64,000 nt of DNA from Wolfiporia cocos (GCA_029448655.1 JACCLO010000062.1:1-64000); one strand, 5' to 3'; counted from the first letter of the stretch, positions 1 to 11,025 are shown. The notes: a model not told the origin generated them from the letters alone. Numbers and translations: made by a program.

Positions 1-1513
1 ATGGTAATTTCCTTTTCAGGAATTCCATTACCGGATGGGGTGCCCCCGTTTTAAGGTTCTTATGACATGTGACCAAATGACTAATGCTCATAACCCGAAT
101 CCCCTTTTCAGGAGCGAAGACCGTGGAGGTCAAACGGGCGCCGATAGATTAAGTGAATCTTAATCGACTTGGTAATTAGGCATTCCCAAAGTAATGATAG
201 TTATAAGCATATATTTGCCAAGCGTACGCGATCCTACGTCCAAGGGAACAGGTAACTAGTATCATTCTTCGATTGACTAAGTGTACCTGTAAGACGTAAA
301 GGTTGCCTTTTTTTGTACATAGGCAACCTTAACCAGGCTAAATAACCTGGGAACCAGCAGGCGACGCAGGATTTCCAGAGGCGAATTACAAATGCTATTG
401 GACGGTTTTCTAAGCTAATACAAGTATTGCTATCTACTAGGAGCTGCCACTAAAACTACATATTTATCTACTTATTGACTGGGATGCCAGGGTACCTGAA
501 AAAGAGCTCGTCATCAGTGATCAACGCTGAGTGGTCATGTCTAACACAAGAAGAACAGGGGCATGGTTAGGGGCGCCCTTGTCAGGACGCCGCGCGGAAT
601 TTAGCCGACGGGTGTCTTCATTGAAGCGCGCGACTCCTTCTAAAGAGGAGTCGGTGACTGCCAGCGTTTGACATGCTGGGTCACATGGTTGGGAATAGGA
701 TACCACGACTTATTCCCTCGCGGGATAAGCCGGAAGGTGACCGCAAGTATTGCACCGCAGTCCGGTCCGCGCTTTAGTGTAAGGCTTGCCTTCTTAGCCC
801 CCTGGGTGTCACATCAGGGCTAAAAAAACCACTGTCGATCAAGATCGCGAGAGATCAGCGCTCCATATCCTGAAGGAATGGGCTACGCAATCCTCTTCCA
901 ATGTGGCCCCAACTCGGTTTAACCCAGGCTCGCACGCCGAGCTGCCCGTAGGGCTTACGCTATTGGCTACCGCGAGTGACCTCAGCTGGCGTAACCTTGC
1001 GAGGTCACGCCACCTCACCACTTGGATTCCCCGAAGGAGATCCCAAGCGGGCCCCTTACGCCTGGGGGGCGGCTTTGGAAGATTCCACACCCTACTAAGG
1101 GAATACTGCCGAAGCGCATATCCCTATGGGGATCCTACTGGTAGTGTTGGGTCCTGAACAGGGATTGCCAAGACAGGGGGTTGCGCGCACACAGGCAGAC
1201 GGTTCCCCTTTTCCCAATAGGCGGGTCTCAACCGCTGGCACCAGCAACCTTGTCAGGGAGCCGGCGCCTCTCCTTAACCCTGGAGTCCGGGTTCGCAGGA
1301 CGCATGCTGCTGATTAGGCAAGCAGCGCCCCACTGGGTGGGCAGCAGGCTGCTAAGCCCGCCGCCGATGTATTCCATATCCGCTAACCACGGAGCATGCA
1401 TCCCCTTTGCAGAGGAGCAGCAGGCCCCTGCGGCTATCTCAGACACCTGTTGGAGGAAAAACCCCAGGCGCCACCAATTAAGGAGGCGCGGGGGGTAGGA
1501 AGTTCTATTCTTA
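1..1513 (-). mobile_element. Start of a second internal region of the tandem non-coding LTR element
   Basis: This stretch repeats 5018-6518 (opening with ATGGTAATTTCC in both) with many small indels. Read on the minus strand it follows directly after the LTR at 1514-2616 and begins with the same primer-binding site (plus 1501-1512) as the internal region after the LTR at 6519-7612. It is therefore best read as the 5' part of a second internal region sharing the LTR at 1514-2616, running out of the window. Short ORFs occur but none resembles gag or pol, and I see no conserved motif. Confidence 0.6.
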
Positions 1514-2616
1514 TGACACAGAATGCTCTGTGGGACTCACCAAGCCTGTATCCTGCGATGAACTAGGCGACTTAGGTGAGGAAGAGGTTATCAGACGCAG
1601 TAGGAGGTAGGAGGTTCTTCTACGGCGTACGCCGAGAAGAATAGAACTGAAGTTAAAGAGCGCTTGGCTCCTACTTATATACATTGTGTCGGGAGGGCAC
1701 GTGCTACTAGCTAGCGGTTGCCTTACCGGGTTATGTGGCTTTGCCAAGTGGCGAAGCTTTATCTTATCTGATGTTTAGTTACTCTATCTAGAATGGCCGT
1801 GGAAGGCCCTAATGGCCGACCCAATCGTAATAGAGGGATTATGTCTTATCTGTGATACTAACGCGGGCGCAGCCCGGGTATAGGTGAAGCCGGTTGCCGG
1901 ATACCTTGCGGCATAATGGCGATTGGCCGTGCTTCGTTGGATGACCAAGGCGAGACGCCGAGGTCGTTATGCCATTGGACGGGTAGTACCGTGGCATGTG
2001 TTACAGCCCGGTCCGGATGGTTTACCCGGAGCATGTGTTGGTCTTAGCCGTGAGGCGAGGACCGGTGTTTGGGCAACGGCCGTGATGGCAGAAGCCCGGG
2101 ACTGTGAGTACGCCGAGTCCGTGGGAGGCTCGAGAAGGCCGTGACCTATAGCGATATTGCCTTGATGCTAATATAGTGCTGTGTGGTCGTGTTGCCATTA
2201 TTATGCGAAGGCGTGGCGCGCCTGAGGTGCCATTGTGATCAAGGATCTTATGGCGTGTGGGAAGCCGGAAGGCCGACCCAATAGTACAAAGTGCCCGCGA
2301 GGCACTGTTTGTACTTGTGGACATTATTATGCGAGCGTGCCGCGCTCGGCCTATCATTATGATCTAGGATCTATGACGTGGCTGGTCTTGCTTCTGACGG
2401 GCGAGACCTGTATGACGTAGCTGTAACTATGCTATTGGACCGGAAGGTGCCGTAGCGTTATGTATGCTGGTCATGTGGTGATAAGCCCAGTTAAGAGCTT
2501 GTCGTGGTGGCAATGGGAGTTAACCCGTAGATAACTTGTAGTTAGACGTATAAATCCCAGGTAAATTGCTATAATCATAGGAAAAAATGCTGTAAGCCCC
2601 AGATAAATCTGTGACA
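1514..2616 (-). mobile_element. LTR (about 1.1 kb), shared LTR of the tandem element
   Basis: On the minus strand it starts TGTCACAGATTTATC at 2616 and ends TGTGTCA at 1514. A polypurine tract lies just upstream in that orientation (plus 2617-2629) and a PBS just downstream (plus 1501-1512), so it is at once the 3' LTR of one unit and the 5' LTR of the next. It carries a TATA box (reverse strand TATATAAG). It is nearly identical to 6519-7612; about 500 bp from 1520 on are the same apart from a few changes. Confidence 0.75.
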
Positions 2617-2629
2617 TTACCCCCCGCTT
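2617..2629 (-). promoter_or_regulatory. Polypurine tract of the tandem element
   Basis: The minus strand reads AAGCGGGGGGTAA immediately before the LTR start TGTCACAG. It matches the tract of the gypsy element at 11026-11038, including the final GGGGGTAA, and sets the direction of the element as minus. Confidence 0.7.
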
Positions 2630-5600
2630 TAGGTTTCATACGTCCTGATGAACACTATTCCTCATTGTGTACGTCCAAACGAGTCTGGTATTAACGTCGT
2701 GATGACGAAGTGTCAAAATGCCGTTATGGTGCTGCTTCAATTTGTCAATTGACAGGGATAAATGGGAAGTTTTCAGGACTTGTAGGTGGAACCTGACGCG
2801 TGGAATGGAGAGCGATTGTATTCCTTTATAGTGATTTGGTAACAGCGTGTGCTAGCGAAGTGCTAAATGCCGTTACGTATCGAATTATCAACGCGTGATG
2901 ACCGAGAAGGTCAAATGCCGTTGTTTAGGTGAGATTGATAGTCCCGTGTTACCTTGAGTGTGATTGTCATTGTGCATGCGGATCCTAAGAGGAGGGGCTC
3001 TCCATGTTATTGCTGAAGGTGTTTCTATGTTGCCTTGTTAGCGAACATTGGTTGGATATTGCTTTTGCTTATGACGTTACTCGTAGTAGAAGGCGATATG
3101 GAAATGGTCATCATATAGTGCCTTTGAATCTACTTGTAATCTGTATCTCCAATAGCTTGCCAAGCGTATTAGAGGGTGCATTGTGTCGTTGTACGTATTT
3201 CGGATAGCATTGTGCGATATTCCTTAGAGTGAGGGCTTCACTGTTAGCTCTGGAGATTTTCTAGTGTCTCTTCGAGCCCTTGGGCGGATATGTTGCTTAT
3301 GCGTAGTACCCATTGAGTGTGACATAGCGGTGCTTTTTCGACGTCTATTGCCTAGCGGTGAATGGGATTGCAAGTTCCTTCGTTCGCGTGGCGGGTGTCT
3401 TAGGCTTTGTGCTTGTACAGGGGTAATCCTACTTTGTACGACTTATGCGGTTTGAACGGTTATTAAAGGGCGTCGCCTTATGAACGTTTATGAGGCGTCG
3501 CCTCCCTAGTATCGCAAGTACTAAGCGTGTGACATTTGTCAATGCCCATTTGTTACAGGGGTTGTGTCCCCTAGTTAGATTGCTTCTACGTAGCGATCTC
3601 TTCGGAGTCGTAAGTTCCGGAATGAAGCTGTGCCTTCGTTGTTGTATGCACTTATTTATTAACGAGTAGGCTTCTCGTGTAAAACCCCATAGTATAAGTA
3701 CTAATCATTGTGCATTATGGTCAATGCTTATGATTGTATTCCCTGATACTGTAGTGTCGTTGCCGTAGTGAGGCCTTATTGGGTAACCGTGAGAACATAC
3801 ATCCTTGTCAGGAGTTGTCTCGTATAGGTGTATCCCGTAAGGGCTGAAGTCCCATGGTGGCGATGACGGTAGTTTCCAATGTGCTTGTATGTCGTTAAAG
3901 TCGTTCTTCGATTGAGTATGACATTGTAAGCGTGGGAACTGGGATGATCGTTGGGGAAGGGTATATTTCGCTATTGGATAGATAGCTACTATATTCCTAT
4001 TACAGGGTTGTCGTCCATATACGAATAGGACAGTACGAGCATGAATGAGGGTAATCGGGCCTCTTAGTGCATGTCGTTTGTTGCTTTAATGACCGTAAGG
4101 TTCATTTGTAAGCGTGGGATAGTGGACTTGTTAAGGTCCTAGGTGCGAAATTAGGGTTTCCACCCCCTCTTTCACGTTTGATCTCCCGATCAAACCTATC
4201 CAGATGGTTTTGGTTTTTAAAGAGGTTAAACCGCCTCTATACCCAGATAAGGGTGGGTGGATGTGGGCCGAAGGTATTCTTGACGTATATCCATATACGG
4301 CTGTATCCAGTGTAGTCGCTCGCATATGCGACCAGATTTTTATACTAAGGTTTCCAAGCCCTAGTTTGTCGGAATCGAAGGGTTTTCCAGGCCCATATTC
4401 GATGTAGTGACGAGATGTAATCCTTTCTTGACGTAAGGATACAGATCCGGATTTATTTATTACGCGTCTCGACGGCGTAGGTTTCCGTAAACCAAGCAAT
4501 TAAATGATAACCGATTGCCAAATCGGCTTGATTGAATTAATAAGGGGGACTCCCTTGTTATCTCTGGAAGTTTTCGAGTGCTTCTTCGAGACCTTTTGCG
4601 GACGATCGCATTGAGTTGCTAAGGTGTATTTTTCGAATTCGGTTATTCTCCCCACAGAGAAAAGTTGAATCGAAGTGAAATCAAAAGTGAGGTAGCTAGC
4701 CTCGTGACGAATTTTGCGATTGGCGTGCGAAATTGTCGACTTCAATACAGGGGGGGACCGGTTGGAAACCGGTGTAGATTCGGCGATTGTGCGAGAATGC
4801 CGAATGAAGTGTGATTCTAGAAGCCTTGCGGCCTCCGCTACACTTCAAGGGAACGCGTATTAATAGCGTGTGTCCCTTGTTTTCCTTTCCTCTAACCCAG
4901 ATTGCAAGATTCAATGAAGTAATCTTGTTGCGATCTGTTTGTACATGGGTGGCTGGTGGAAACAGCGCTGTACCCAATTATTTATAGACGCTTGTCAGAC
5001 GTCTCTTCCCAATCGGATGGTAATTTCCTTGTCAGGAATTCCATTACCAAAAGGGGTGCCCCCGTTCTAAGGTTCTTTGTGACATGTGACCAAATGACAG
5101 ATGCTCAATAACCCGAATCCCCTTTTCAGGAGCGAAGACCGAAGTCAAACGGGCGCCGATAGATTAAGAATCTTAATCGACTTGGTACTTAGGCATTCCC
5201 ATAGTAATAATAGTTATAAGCATATGTTTGCCAAGCGTACGCGATCCTACGTCGAGTAAGGTACTAGTATCGTTTTTCGATTGACTTATTGTACCTAAGA
5301 CGTAAAAGGTTGCTTTATATGTACATAAGCGACCTTAACCAGGCTAGATAACCTGGGAACCAGCAGGTGACGCAGGATTTCCAGAGGCGAATACAAATGC
5401 TATTGGACGGTTTCTAAGCTACTTTACAAAGTAAGTAAGCTACTAGGAGCCGCCACTAAAACTACATATTTATCTACTTATTGACTGGGATACCAGGGTA
5501 CCTGAAAGAGAGCTCATCATCAGCGATCAACGCTGAGTGGTCATGTCTAACACAAGAAGAACGGGGGCATGGTTAGGGGCGCCCTTGTCAGGACGCCGCG

Positions 5601-6518
5601 CGGAATTTAGCCGACAGGTGTCTTCATCGAAGCGCGCGACTTCCTTCTAGAAAGAGAGTCGGTGACTGCCAGCGCTTGATAAGCTGGGTCACATGGTTGG
5701 GAATAGGATACACAGCCCATTTCCTCGTGGAGATGAGCTGGAAAGTGGTCGCAGTATTACACCGCGACCGGTCCGCGCTTTAGTGGTAAGGCTTGCCATC
5801 TATAGCCACCTGGGTGTCACATCAGGGCTAAAAAACCATCCGTCGATCTAAGATCGCGCATTCACGAGCGCTCCACACATCAAGGATGGTGGGCAACGCC
5901 GCATGCTTCCGGTGGGGCCCCAACTCGGTTTAACCCAGGCTCGCACACCGAGCTGCCCGTAGGACTTACGCTATTGGCTACCGCGAGTGACCTCGGCTGG
6001 TTTGGCCTTGCGAGCCGCACCACCTCACCACTTGGATTCCCCGAAGGAGATCCCAAGCGGGCCCCTTACGCCTGGGGGGCGGCTTTGGAAGATTCCCACA
6101 CCCAACTAAGGGAATACGCCGAAGCGCATATCCCTATGGGGATCCTACTGGTAGTGTTGGGTCCCTGAACAGGGATTGCCAAGACAGGGGGCTGCGCGCA
6201 CACAGGCAGACGGTCCCCTTTTCCCAATAGGCGGGTCTCAACCGCTGGCACCAGCAACCTTGTCAGGAAGCCGGCGCCTCTCCTTAACCCTGGAGTCCGG
6301 GTTCGCAGGACGCATGCTGCTGATTAGGCAAGCAGCGCCCCACTGGGTGGCAGCAGGCCGCTAAGCCCGCCGCCGATGTATCCCAATCCGCAACCACGGA
6401 GCATACATCCCCTTTGCAGGAGAGTAGCGGCCCCTGCGCTATCTCAGACACCTGTTGGAGGAAAAACCCAGGCGCCACCAGTTAAGGAGGCGCAGGGGGG
6501 TAGGTAGTTCTATTCTTA
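2617..6518 (-). mobile_element. Non-coding internal region of an LTR element (LARD-like)
   Basis: 3.9 kb between two near-identical LTRs, bounded by a PBS (6506-6517) and a polypurine tract (2617-2629) in minus orientation. No reading frame above about 120 codons is present and none matches gag, protease, RT or integrase. This fits a large retrotransposon derivative that depends on proteins made by another element. The likely donor is the dUTPase-bearing gypsy family at 8.6-12.4 kb, whose LTR ends and tract (GAGGGGGTAA before TGTCAC) match. Between 2700 and 2930 a short motif ending AAATGCCGTT recurs three times. I see no host gene in this stretch. Confidence 0.6.
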
Positions 6519-6686
6519 TGACACAGATGGCTCTGTGGGACTCACCAAGCCAGTATCCTGCGATGAACTAGGCGACTTAGGTGAGGAAGAGGTTATCAGA
6601 CGCAGTAGGAGGTAGGAGGTTCTTCTACGGCGTACGCCGAGAAGAATAGAACTGAAGTTAAAGAGCGCTTGGCTCCTACTTATATA
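6506..6686 (-). promoter_or_regulatory. Self-priming module: PBS, predicted transcript start and TATA box
   Basis: The PBS, one base beyond the LTR end, is plus 6506-6517 (AGTTCTATTCTT; AAGAATAGAACT in the sense of the element). The exact complement lies inside the LTR at 6642-6653, 33 nt downstream of the TATA start at 6686, where transcription should begin. The first 12 nt of the RNA could thus fold back on the PBS, as known for Tf1 of fission yeast. The same module is repeated at 1501-1512 for the other LTR. The transcription start is inferred from TATA spacing. Confidence 0.7.
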
Positions 6687-7612
6687 CATTGTGTCGGGAG
6701 GGCACGTGCTACTAGCTAGCGGTTGCCTTACCGGGTTATGTGGCTTTGCCAAGTGGCGAAGCTTTATCTTATCTGATGTTTAGTTACTCTATCTAGAATG
6801 GCCGTGGAAGGCCCTAATGGCCGACCCAATCGTAATAGAGGGATTATGTCTTATCTGTGATACTAACGCGGGCGCAGCCCGGGTATAGGTGAAGCCGGTT
6901 GCCGGATACCTTGCGGCATAATGGCGATTGGCCGTGCTTCGTTGGATGACCAAGGCGAGACGCCGAGGTCGTTATGCCATTGGACGGGTAGTACCGTGGC
7001 ATGTGTTACAGCCCGGTCCGGATGGTTACCGGGGCATGTATTGGTCTTAGCCGTGAGGCGAGGACCGGTGTTTGGGCAGCGCCGTGATGGCAGAAGCCCG
7101 GGACTTGGAGAACGCCGAGTCCGTGAGATGGCCGAGAAGGCCGAGCCTATAGCGATATTGCCTTGATGCTAATATAGTGCTATTTGGCCGTGTTGCCATT
7201 ATTATGCGAAGGCGTGGCGCGCCTGAGGTGCCATTGTGATCAAGGATCTTATGGCGGTGGGAAGCCGGGAAGGCCGACCCAATAGTACAAGGCCGCGAGG
7301 CACTGTTTGTACATGTGGACATTATTATGCGAGCGTGCCGCGCTCGGCCTATCATTATGATCTACGATCTATGACGTGGCTGGTCTTGCTCTGACGGGCG
7401 AGACCTTTATGACGTAGCTGTAACTATGCTATTGGACCGGAAGGTGCCGTAGCGTTATGTATGCTGGTCATGTGGTGATAAGCCCAGTTAAGAGCTTGTC
7501 GTGGTGGCAATGGGAGTTAACCCGTAGATAACTTGTAGTTAGACGTATAAATCCCAGGTAAATTGCTATAATCGTAGGAAAAATGCTGTAAGCCCCAGAT
7601 AAATCTGTGACA
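6519..7612 (-). mobile_element. 5' LTR of the tandem non-coding element
   Basis: Minus-strand start TGTCACAGATTTATC at 7612 and end TGTGTCA at 6519. TATA box at 6679-6686 (reverse strand). The terminal stem ACAGA...TCTGT typical of this LTR family lies at the 6519 end. The right flank (7613 on) is RNase H coding sequence of a gypsy element, so the whole array sits inside that element; the other flank is outside the window. Confidence 0.75.
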
Positions 7613-8698
7613 ACCCGGAAAAATTCGAAGTATGGTCGGATCATCTGAACCTAACCTACTTCAAGACGGCTCAGAAGCTCACCAGGAGACAGGCAAGATG
7701 TGACACAGATCTAACTGTGGGACTCACCGCCTAATCCACAAGGTGAGGGGAATAAGCAGGCAAGCAGTCAGAAGGCGCGCAGAAGAGAGGTGAAGTTCTT
7801 CTAGGGCGCGCAGCGCCTAGAAGAACAGAACTAACGACTAAAGGCGTTAAGCCCTATCTTATATACATGCTTATACTTGATTACGTAAGTAAGGGAATGG
7901 TCCTACCCTAAACGTGTTAGTCATATGCTTGCATAAGGCGATGGTGTCAGTATGGCACCATCCGTATATCATAATGATGCGATAAGGCATCATGCATAGG
8001 TATCTATAGTGACCATGCTAGCCAGTAATGGACTTAGCCAGTAAGATACGAGGGATGGATCAGAAGATCCGCATACATGGTTACCGGGCCGGAGGCCTGG
8101 ATCATAATGACGTCATGATTGGAAATGATGATGTCATGGAATGTACTAGACCATGGGTCTAGAATAGTGATGCCATTATTGTGTAATGATGGCGTGCTAT
8201 GGATTGGACTGGGCTGTAGGCCTAGGTCCAATGGTGTCATAATTGGTAATGATGACGAAGGGGTTACATCATAGTGATGTCATAGCCAGGGGCTAGACCA
8301 TATGATGTCATGATGATATCATTATTTGTAATGATGGTATCATGGGTTAGAATAGACCATAGGTCTAGTCTTGTGACAGAGTGTCATGTAACATGTCATG
8401 CTTGATGACTAGCGTGTAAGCGCCGTGTCATAGATGCTTAGTAGCGCGTAAGCACTCTTGGGCTTAGGTAATAACTGTTAGGTTACACCGGCATGTCGGC
8501 TTGTACTGATAAGTACAGGATAACTCGTAGGTATGCGTAATAATACCGGATAAATGGCAATTAATTGCGGAAAAATGTCAGATCTGTGACAAGATGGGCA
8601 TTATATCTGTCAAGATTTAACTTCTCCATGCACCATAAACCAGGAAAAACCATGCTTACTGCAGACCCTCTGTCCAGGAGACCAGACCATGAAGAGGG
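7613..8698 (+). pseudogene. Gypsy RNase H remnant, split by a solo LTR
   Basis: 7613-7695 encodes the Ty3/gypsy RNase H segment with [10 protein letters not shown] and QKLTRRQAR, and the frame resumes at 8592 with WALYLSRFNF and HHKPGKTMLTADPLSRRPD. The 891-bp solo LTR at 7701-8591 interrupts it and duplicated AGATG; removing LTR and one AGATG rejoins QAR with WALYL in frame. Everything upstream (gag, protease, RT, first part of RNase H) is cut off by the tandem element ending at 7612. Near 8697 a one-base shift separates this frame from the integrase frame. Confidence 0.85.
7701..8591 (-). mobile_element. Solo LTR (0.9-kb type) in the RNase H gene
   Basis: Ends TGACACAGAT...CTGTGACA with a 5-bp target duplication AGATG at 7696-7700 and 8592-8596. 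TATA box on the minus strand near 7860. Between 8090 and 8370 the U3 holds a series of small stems such as CTAGACCATGGGTCTAG alternating with ATGATG/ATCAT runs, including a CRE-like TGACGTCA. It is close to the solo LTR at 11367-12239, sharing the ATTTTTCCGC and ATTTATCCGGTAT blocks. Confidence 0.9.
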
Positions 8699-10270
8699 GT
8701 GGAACTCGACAATAGGAACAATATTCTGTTGAAACCGGAATTTTTTGTTAACTTTGCGCGAGAATTAGCCATCCTTGCGTTCGAGCCCCTCCATCAGTTG
8801 GTAATCCCAGATGACGAACTCCAACGAGAAATACACAAAGCATTGCTAGACAACGAGGTAACCAAGGACTACAAAGGCCTATTGGAGTCAGGACCTCACG
8901 AATTCGGCAAGTCTCTCAGAGACTGGAACTACGAGAATGGTCTACTCTTGTACCATAACAAGATCTACGTTCCCAAGGCACCAGAAGAGCTTAGAAATAA
9001 GGTCTTACAATTACACCATGACCACCCTACTGCAGGGCATATGGGGAGATGGAAGACATACAAACTCATCTCACGTAATTACTGGTGGCCAGGACTAACC
9101 AACTCGGTAAAGAAATACATACAGGAATGCGACACATGCCAGCAAATGAAGAATCGCCCGCAAAAGCCATATGGACCCCTGATACCTAACGAAGTACCAG
9201 AAGCCCCATGGGAGATAATAACCATGGATTTCATTATGTACCTACCCAAGTCGAAGATAGACAACAAGGTGTATGACGGAATCATGGTTGTAGTCAATTG
9301 CTTGACCAAGCGAGCATGCTTCTTCCCCATCTCCAGCAAATTCGGAACAAAGGATCCCGTAAGAGTCCTATACAGAAGGTTTTACCCAATACATGGGCTA
9401 CCTAAACGTATCATTTCCGATCACGGAGTGCAGTTTGCATCCAAACTATTCGGCGAATGGTGTAAACTGCTAGGGATAGAACATGCCATGACTATGGCAT
9501 ATCACCCACAGGCAGATGGACAGATGGAAAGAATGAATCAGACACTTGAACAATACCTCAGATGCTATGTAAACTCGTATTGCAAAGACAATTGGTCTCA
9601 ATTCCTGCCTACGGCGGAATTTGCATACAACAACGCAGCGTCAGAGACTACCAAGATGTCACCATTCTACGTCGAGTTGGGAAGGCACCCAAAGGCTGGG
9701 CCAGCAGATTTAGCTATTCAGGCAAAAGCAGACCTTAATGAAATTGCAACCGATCGTTGGAACGCTCAGGAGCAAGCCAAAGCCGCAATGCAGTTAGCAG
9801 CTGACAGTATGAAGTGGTATTACAATCAATCGATCCAGAAAGTACCCTTCAAGGTTGGAGACAAGGTTATGATAGACGTAAGGGATTACCAAACATCCGA
9901 AAGAAGTTTGGCCCCCAGGTACATCGGCCCGTTCAAAATAGTCGAACAACTGTCACCCGTGACTTTCAGACTACACATGGATGGCCAATACCGAGCCTAT
10001 CACCCGGTCTTCCATGCGTCAAAGCTAACACCATATACCGGCAAGGAAGAAGCTCCAGAACCAGATAAGTCAGGAGAATACGAAGTGGAGCAAATACTCA
10101 ACCACAGATTCACACCCTCAGGAAAACTACAATTCCTGGTGCGATGGTTAGGGTACTCCATGGGAGAAGACACATGGGAATATGAAGATGACTTCGTCAA
10201 CACTAAGGAGTTGGTAGACGAATACAAGGCAGAACATGCCCTTAACGCACATACCGCTCCGCGAAGATGA
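8699..10270 (+). CDS. Ty3/gypsy Pol segment: integrase with chromodomain
   Basis: Integrase inserts element cDNA into chromosomes; the chromodomain is thought to steer it to marked chromatin. Visible in order: the linker after RNase H; an H2C2 zinc-binding region (LHHDHP...GHMGRW, C144 and C147); the catalytic core with D177 (TMDFIMYLP), D241 (IISDHGVQF) and E277 (DGQMERMNQ), giving D-D35-E; the GPY/F-like region (ALAPRYIGPFKI class); and a chromodomain near residues 460-500 (YEVEQILNHRF, FLVRWLGY, DTWEYEDDF). The listed start is a GTG that only marks where the frame opens after a one-base shift from RNase H, so this is the C-terminal part of a polyprotein. The TGA at 10268-10270 is followed by open sequence in the same frame for another 243 codons encoding a dUTPase. 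Confidence 0.9.
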   Translation: MELDNRNNILLKPEFFVNFARELAILAFEPLHQLVIPDDELQREIHKALLDNEVTKDYKGLLESGPHEFGKSLRDWNYENGLLLYHNKIYVPKAPEELRNKVLQLHHDHPTAGHMGRWKTYKLISRNYWWPGLTNSVKKYIQECDTCQQMKNRPQKPYGPLIPNEVPEAPWEIITMDFIMYLPKSKIDNKVYDGIMVVVNCLTKRACFFPISSKFGTKDPVRVLYRRFYPIHGLPKRIISDHGVQFASKLFGEWCKLLGIEHAMTMAYHPQADGQMERMNQTLEQYLRCYVNSYCKDNWSQFLPTAEFAYNNAASETTKMSPFYVELGRHPKAGPADLAIQAKADLNEIATDRWNAQEQAKAAMQLAADSMKWYYNQSIQKVPFKVGDKVMIDVRDYQTSERSLAPRYIGPFKIVEQLSPVTFRLHMDGQYRAYHPVFHASKLTPYTGKEEAPEPDKSGEYEVEQILNHRFTPSGKLQFLVRWLGYSMGEDTWEYEDDFVNTKELVDEYKAEHALNAHTAPRR

Positions 10271-11002
10271 CACACCCACAATATTCAAGTATTCGAACCA
10301 GATGACAACCCAGACTGGAAAGTTGGGGATTGTTATCTATGGCCAGATGATTGGCCACTGCAGAGAGGTGAATTTACTCCGGAAGAATGCAAGAAAGTAC
10401 GGAAGTGGTTAGTACGGGACAAATTCGGCAACTCCGTAGAAGAAGGCACTTGCTTCAACGAATATCTCGAATTCGCAGTAGGACCCCAGGGCACATATCC
10501 AGAAAGAGGCACTGAACATGCCACCGGATTTGACATCTACTCAGCCGAAGCTACCAGGATAAACCCTCACACCACCATGCTCGTGAAAACAGACCTAAGA
10601 ATCCTATTCCCTTATGGATTCAGCGGCAAACTGGAGACACATTCTAGCATGGCGAAGAAGGGCATACAGGTACAAGGCAGAGTCATAGACTGGGATTACT
10701 GTGGAGAAGTGATAGTCATGCTCTACAACTTCACCGGATATCCATACATGGTTAACCATAGGGACAAGATAGCACAATTACTTCTGCAACCTGTCCCTCA
10801 ACCAGAAATCCACCATAGTACAACCTACATGTACAATCAACAATACTTGAAGGACACAGCTCGTGGTGACAAAGGCTTTGGTCATACTGGTAGACACTTG
10901 GGAGAAGTCAAAATACTCCCTCATGACTATGAGGATTGGGACCGCCTGATGGAGCCCTCAGCGAGCAAGTGGCAAGATGTCGAACCACCGATCACCGAGT
11001 AA
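10271..11002 (+). CDS. dUTPase domain of the gypsy polyprotein, downstream of the chromodomain
   Basis: dUTPase hydrolyses dUTP to dUMP and keeps uracil out of cDNA. The frame is the integrase frame, open from just after the TGA at 10268 to the TAA ending at 11002. All five trimeric dUTPase motifs are recognisable: I ATGFDIYSAEA (from 10520), II THSSMAKKGI (usual RSS has become HSS), III GRVIDWDYCGEV with the conserved Asp and Tyr, IV HRDKIAQLLL, V RGDKGFGHTG (usual GFGSTG). Motif I lies upstream of the first ATG (10577), so the protein cannot start there: it is either fused to integrase through the TGA, by readthrough or because the TGA is a mutation or error, or made from a lost start. About 80 residues of acidic linker separate the chromodomain from motif I. 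Confidence 0.85.
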   Translation, partial: HTHNIQVFEPDDNPDWKVGDCYLWPDDWPLQRGEFTPEECKKVRKWLVRDKFGNSVEEGTCFNEYLEFAVGPQGTYPERGTEHATGFDIYSAEATRINPHTTMLVKTDLRILFPYGFSGKLETHSSMAKKGIQVQGRVIDWDYCGEVIVMLYNFTGYPYMVNHRDKIAQLLLQPVPQPEIHHSTTYMYNQQYLKDTARGDKGFGHTGRHLGEVKILPHDYEDWDRLMEPSASKWQDVEPPITE

Positions 11003-11025
11003 CCTTTGCAGGGACCGCAAATCTT

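Noticed and set aside
1..2616. Reading the 2.6-kb direct repeat (1-2616, 5018-7612) as a single 2.6-kb LTR
   Set aside because: The canonical LTR end with its terminal stem and a self-complementary PBS lie at 1514 and 6519, so the LTR is 1.1 kb and the rest is repeated internal sequence.
10577..11002. A free-standing 141-residue dUTPase starting at the ATG 10577
   Set aside because: Motif I (GFDIYSAEA) lies upstream of that ATG in the same open frame.
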